From a virus: a DNA stretch of 20,878 nt. This document shows, one piece after another, positions 20,451 to 20,878 of this stretch. The stretch covers positions 1-20,878 of IMG/VR virus record IMGVR_UViG_3300032315_000891; one strand, 5' to 3'. The notes under the pieces were generated by a model. It saw only the letters and a program-made list of their open reading frames with translations, did not search any database and was not told the DNA's origin. The number at the start of each line of letters is the position of its first letter. Positions within the stretch are counted from its first letter, which is position 1. The translations under genes were made by a program, and so were the position numbers.

Positions 20451-20566
20451 TAAATGTCACCCTGGCAAATCTCGCAAAGTTTCCAATCAAGATAAACGAC
20501 CAATGTTGTTTCATCAACCTTATCTTCACACCGCGAACACATCGCCAGTTCTATTTCATCACTCAT
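20450..20566 (-). CDS. 38-aa zinc-ribbon mini-protein
   Basis: MSDEIELAMCSRCEDKVDET followed by TLVVYLDWKLCEICQGDI. Two CxxC pairs (Cys10/Cys13 and Cys31/Cys34) separated by 17 residues form a minimal treble-clef or zinc-ribbon unit. GGGGG lies 5 nt before the ATG, and TAATG overlap couples it to the primase gene. Coding is well supported; the role is unknown, perhaps nucleic-acid or primase binding by context. Confidence 0.75.
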   Translation of the reverse strand: MSDEIELAMCSRCEDKVDETTLVVYLDWKLCEICQGDI

Positions 20567-20714
20567 TGCTGCCCCCTGTCACGCGATCTGTTCTATGAAA
20601 TCCTGTTGGGATATGACTCTCACAATAATAACCACCCCAACCATCGGCAATAGTATCCATTGCATAAACAGTTGCTTCTTGCCTGCAATTTTCACAAACT
20701 TTTAACTCACTCAT
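20559..20714 (-). CDS. 51-aa Cys/His mini-protein
   Basis: MSELKVCENCRQEATVYAMD then TIADGWGGYYCESHIPTGFH and a polar tail. Cys7/Cys10 and Cys31/His34 make one CxxC-CxxH zinc site ('Y.Ce.H.p' is common in phage proteins such as these). Strong GGGGG ribosome-binding site 7 nt upstream. It overlaps the neighbours by 8 nt and 4 nt. The function is unknown. Confidence 0.75.
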   Translation of the reverse strand: MSELKVCENCRQEATVYAMDTIADGWGGYYCESHIPTGFHRTDRVTGGSNE

Positions 20715-20854
20715 TTACTTGCCCCCTTAAAAAACTCTTTTTCATCTAAGTATGCAACCACGGCTTTTGCCATTGTCGCAGGTGATACTGGCAATGTGTA
20801 TTCGTAACCTTCCCACAATGCGCGAGCTATTAAACCTTCAAGTTCAGCTTTCAC
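20711..20854 (-). CDS. 47-aa early protein, unknown
   Basis: Starts with GTG at 20854 in a 4-nt GTGA overlap with the gene upstream and ends in an ATGA overlap with the next gene. The sequence (M)KAELEGLIARALWEGYEYTL, then PVSPATMAKAVVAYLDEKEFFKGASK, reads as two helices joined by a Pro turn. No family recognised. Coupled translation is likely since no clear ribosome-binding site precedes the GTG. The packing and protein-like composition support coding. Confidence 0.65.
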   Translation of the reverse strand: MKAELEGLIARALWEGYEYTLPVSPATMAKAVVAYLDEKEFFKGASK

Positions 20855-20878
20855 AATGGCAACTCATCGGATTTATCT
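20851..20878 (-). CDS. 3' end of an upstream gene
   Basis: Only the last codons are inside the window, reading DKSDELPL then TGA in the frame that gives a 4-nt overlap with the next GTG. An acidic tail ending in 'DELP' plus a hydrophobic residue resembles those of single-strand-binding and recombination-mediator proteins, but eight residues cannot identify it. Confidence 0.5.

Overview
The window looks like part of the genome of a tailed double-stranded DNA phage with a long non-contractile tail (siphovirus, HK97-type head). Every gene I can support lies on the minus strand, so the transcription order runs from high to low coordinates. There is no rRNA, tRNA, CRISPR array, insertion sequence, integrase or recognisable repressor. 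Base composition is moderate and gene packing is very tight, with many 1-nt TAATG, 4-nt ATGA, GTGA or TTGA, and 7-14-nt overlaps. Several protein architectures resemble those of actinobacteriophages: the primase/helicase with a short conserved insert before the ATPase, the Cys/His mini-protein with a C-terminal HTC, and the prohead protease with an N-terminal 'DCSGWA' extension. The lack of a mycolylarabinogalactan esterase and the AT-leaning composition would fit a low-GC, non-mycolate actinobacterium such as a freshwater lineage. That host call is inference only.

Replication/early end (20878 to about 17129): the tail of an unknown gene, three tiny genes (two with Cys pairs), a 703-aa prim-pol/RecA-like helicase, a striking 140-bp non-coding segment packed with GTAC words and inverted repeats (candidate origin or operator), then two zinc-binding proteins, the second with a C-terminal helix-turn-helix.

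Junction (about 17128 to 15526): a candidate promoter and hairpin leader, two small unknown genes, two overlapping HNH-type endonuclease genes, a G-run-rich non-coding segment in the position where cos sites usually lie, and a PD-(D/E)XK-like protein.

Packaging and head (15520 to 7696): small and large terminase, a 46-aa membrane peptide, portal, prohead protease, major capsid protein, a strong hairpin whose loop can pair with the next gene's ribosome-binding site, a glycosyltransferase, a hidden 41-aa ORF, a gp6-like connector and a tail-terminator-like protein.

Tail (7687 to 2547): a 55-aa unknown, two tandem paralogous major-tail-like proteins, a tail assembly chaperone with a -1 frame extension (gpG/gpGT type), an HK97-gp10-like protein in an unusual place, a 673-aa tape measure protein and a 383-aa minor tail protein.

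Fibre and lysis (2538 to 1): a 48-aa piece resembling a fibre adaptor, small virion-type proteins including a glycine-rich putative adhesin, a one-helix membrane protein, an M15 peptidase endolysin, a small holin-like protein, then further tail-type genes. The last of these is cut by the window edge just as a collagen-like Gly-X-Y tract seems to begin.

The items I consider most worth testing are the 18199-18338 repeat region and the 9481-9545 RNA element, followed by the chaperone frameshift and the duplicated tail-tube genes. No stretch over 300 bases lacks a gene; the longest non-coding segments are about 115-140 bases.
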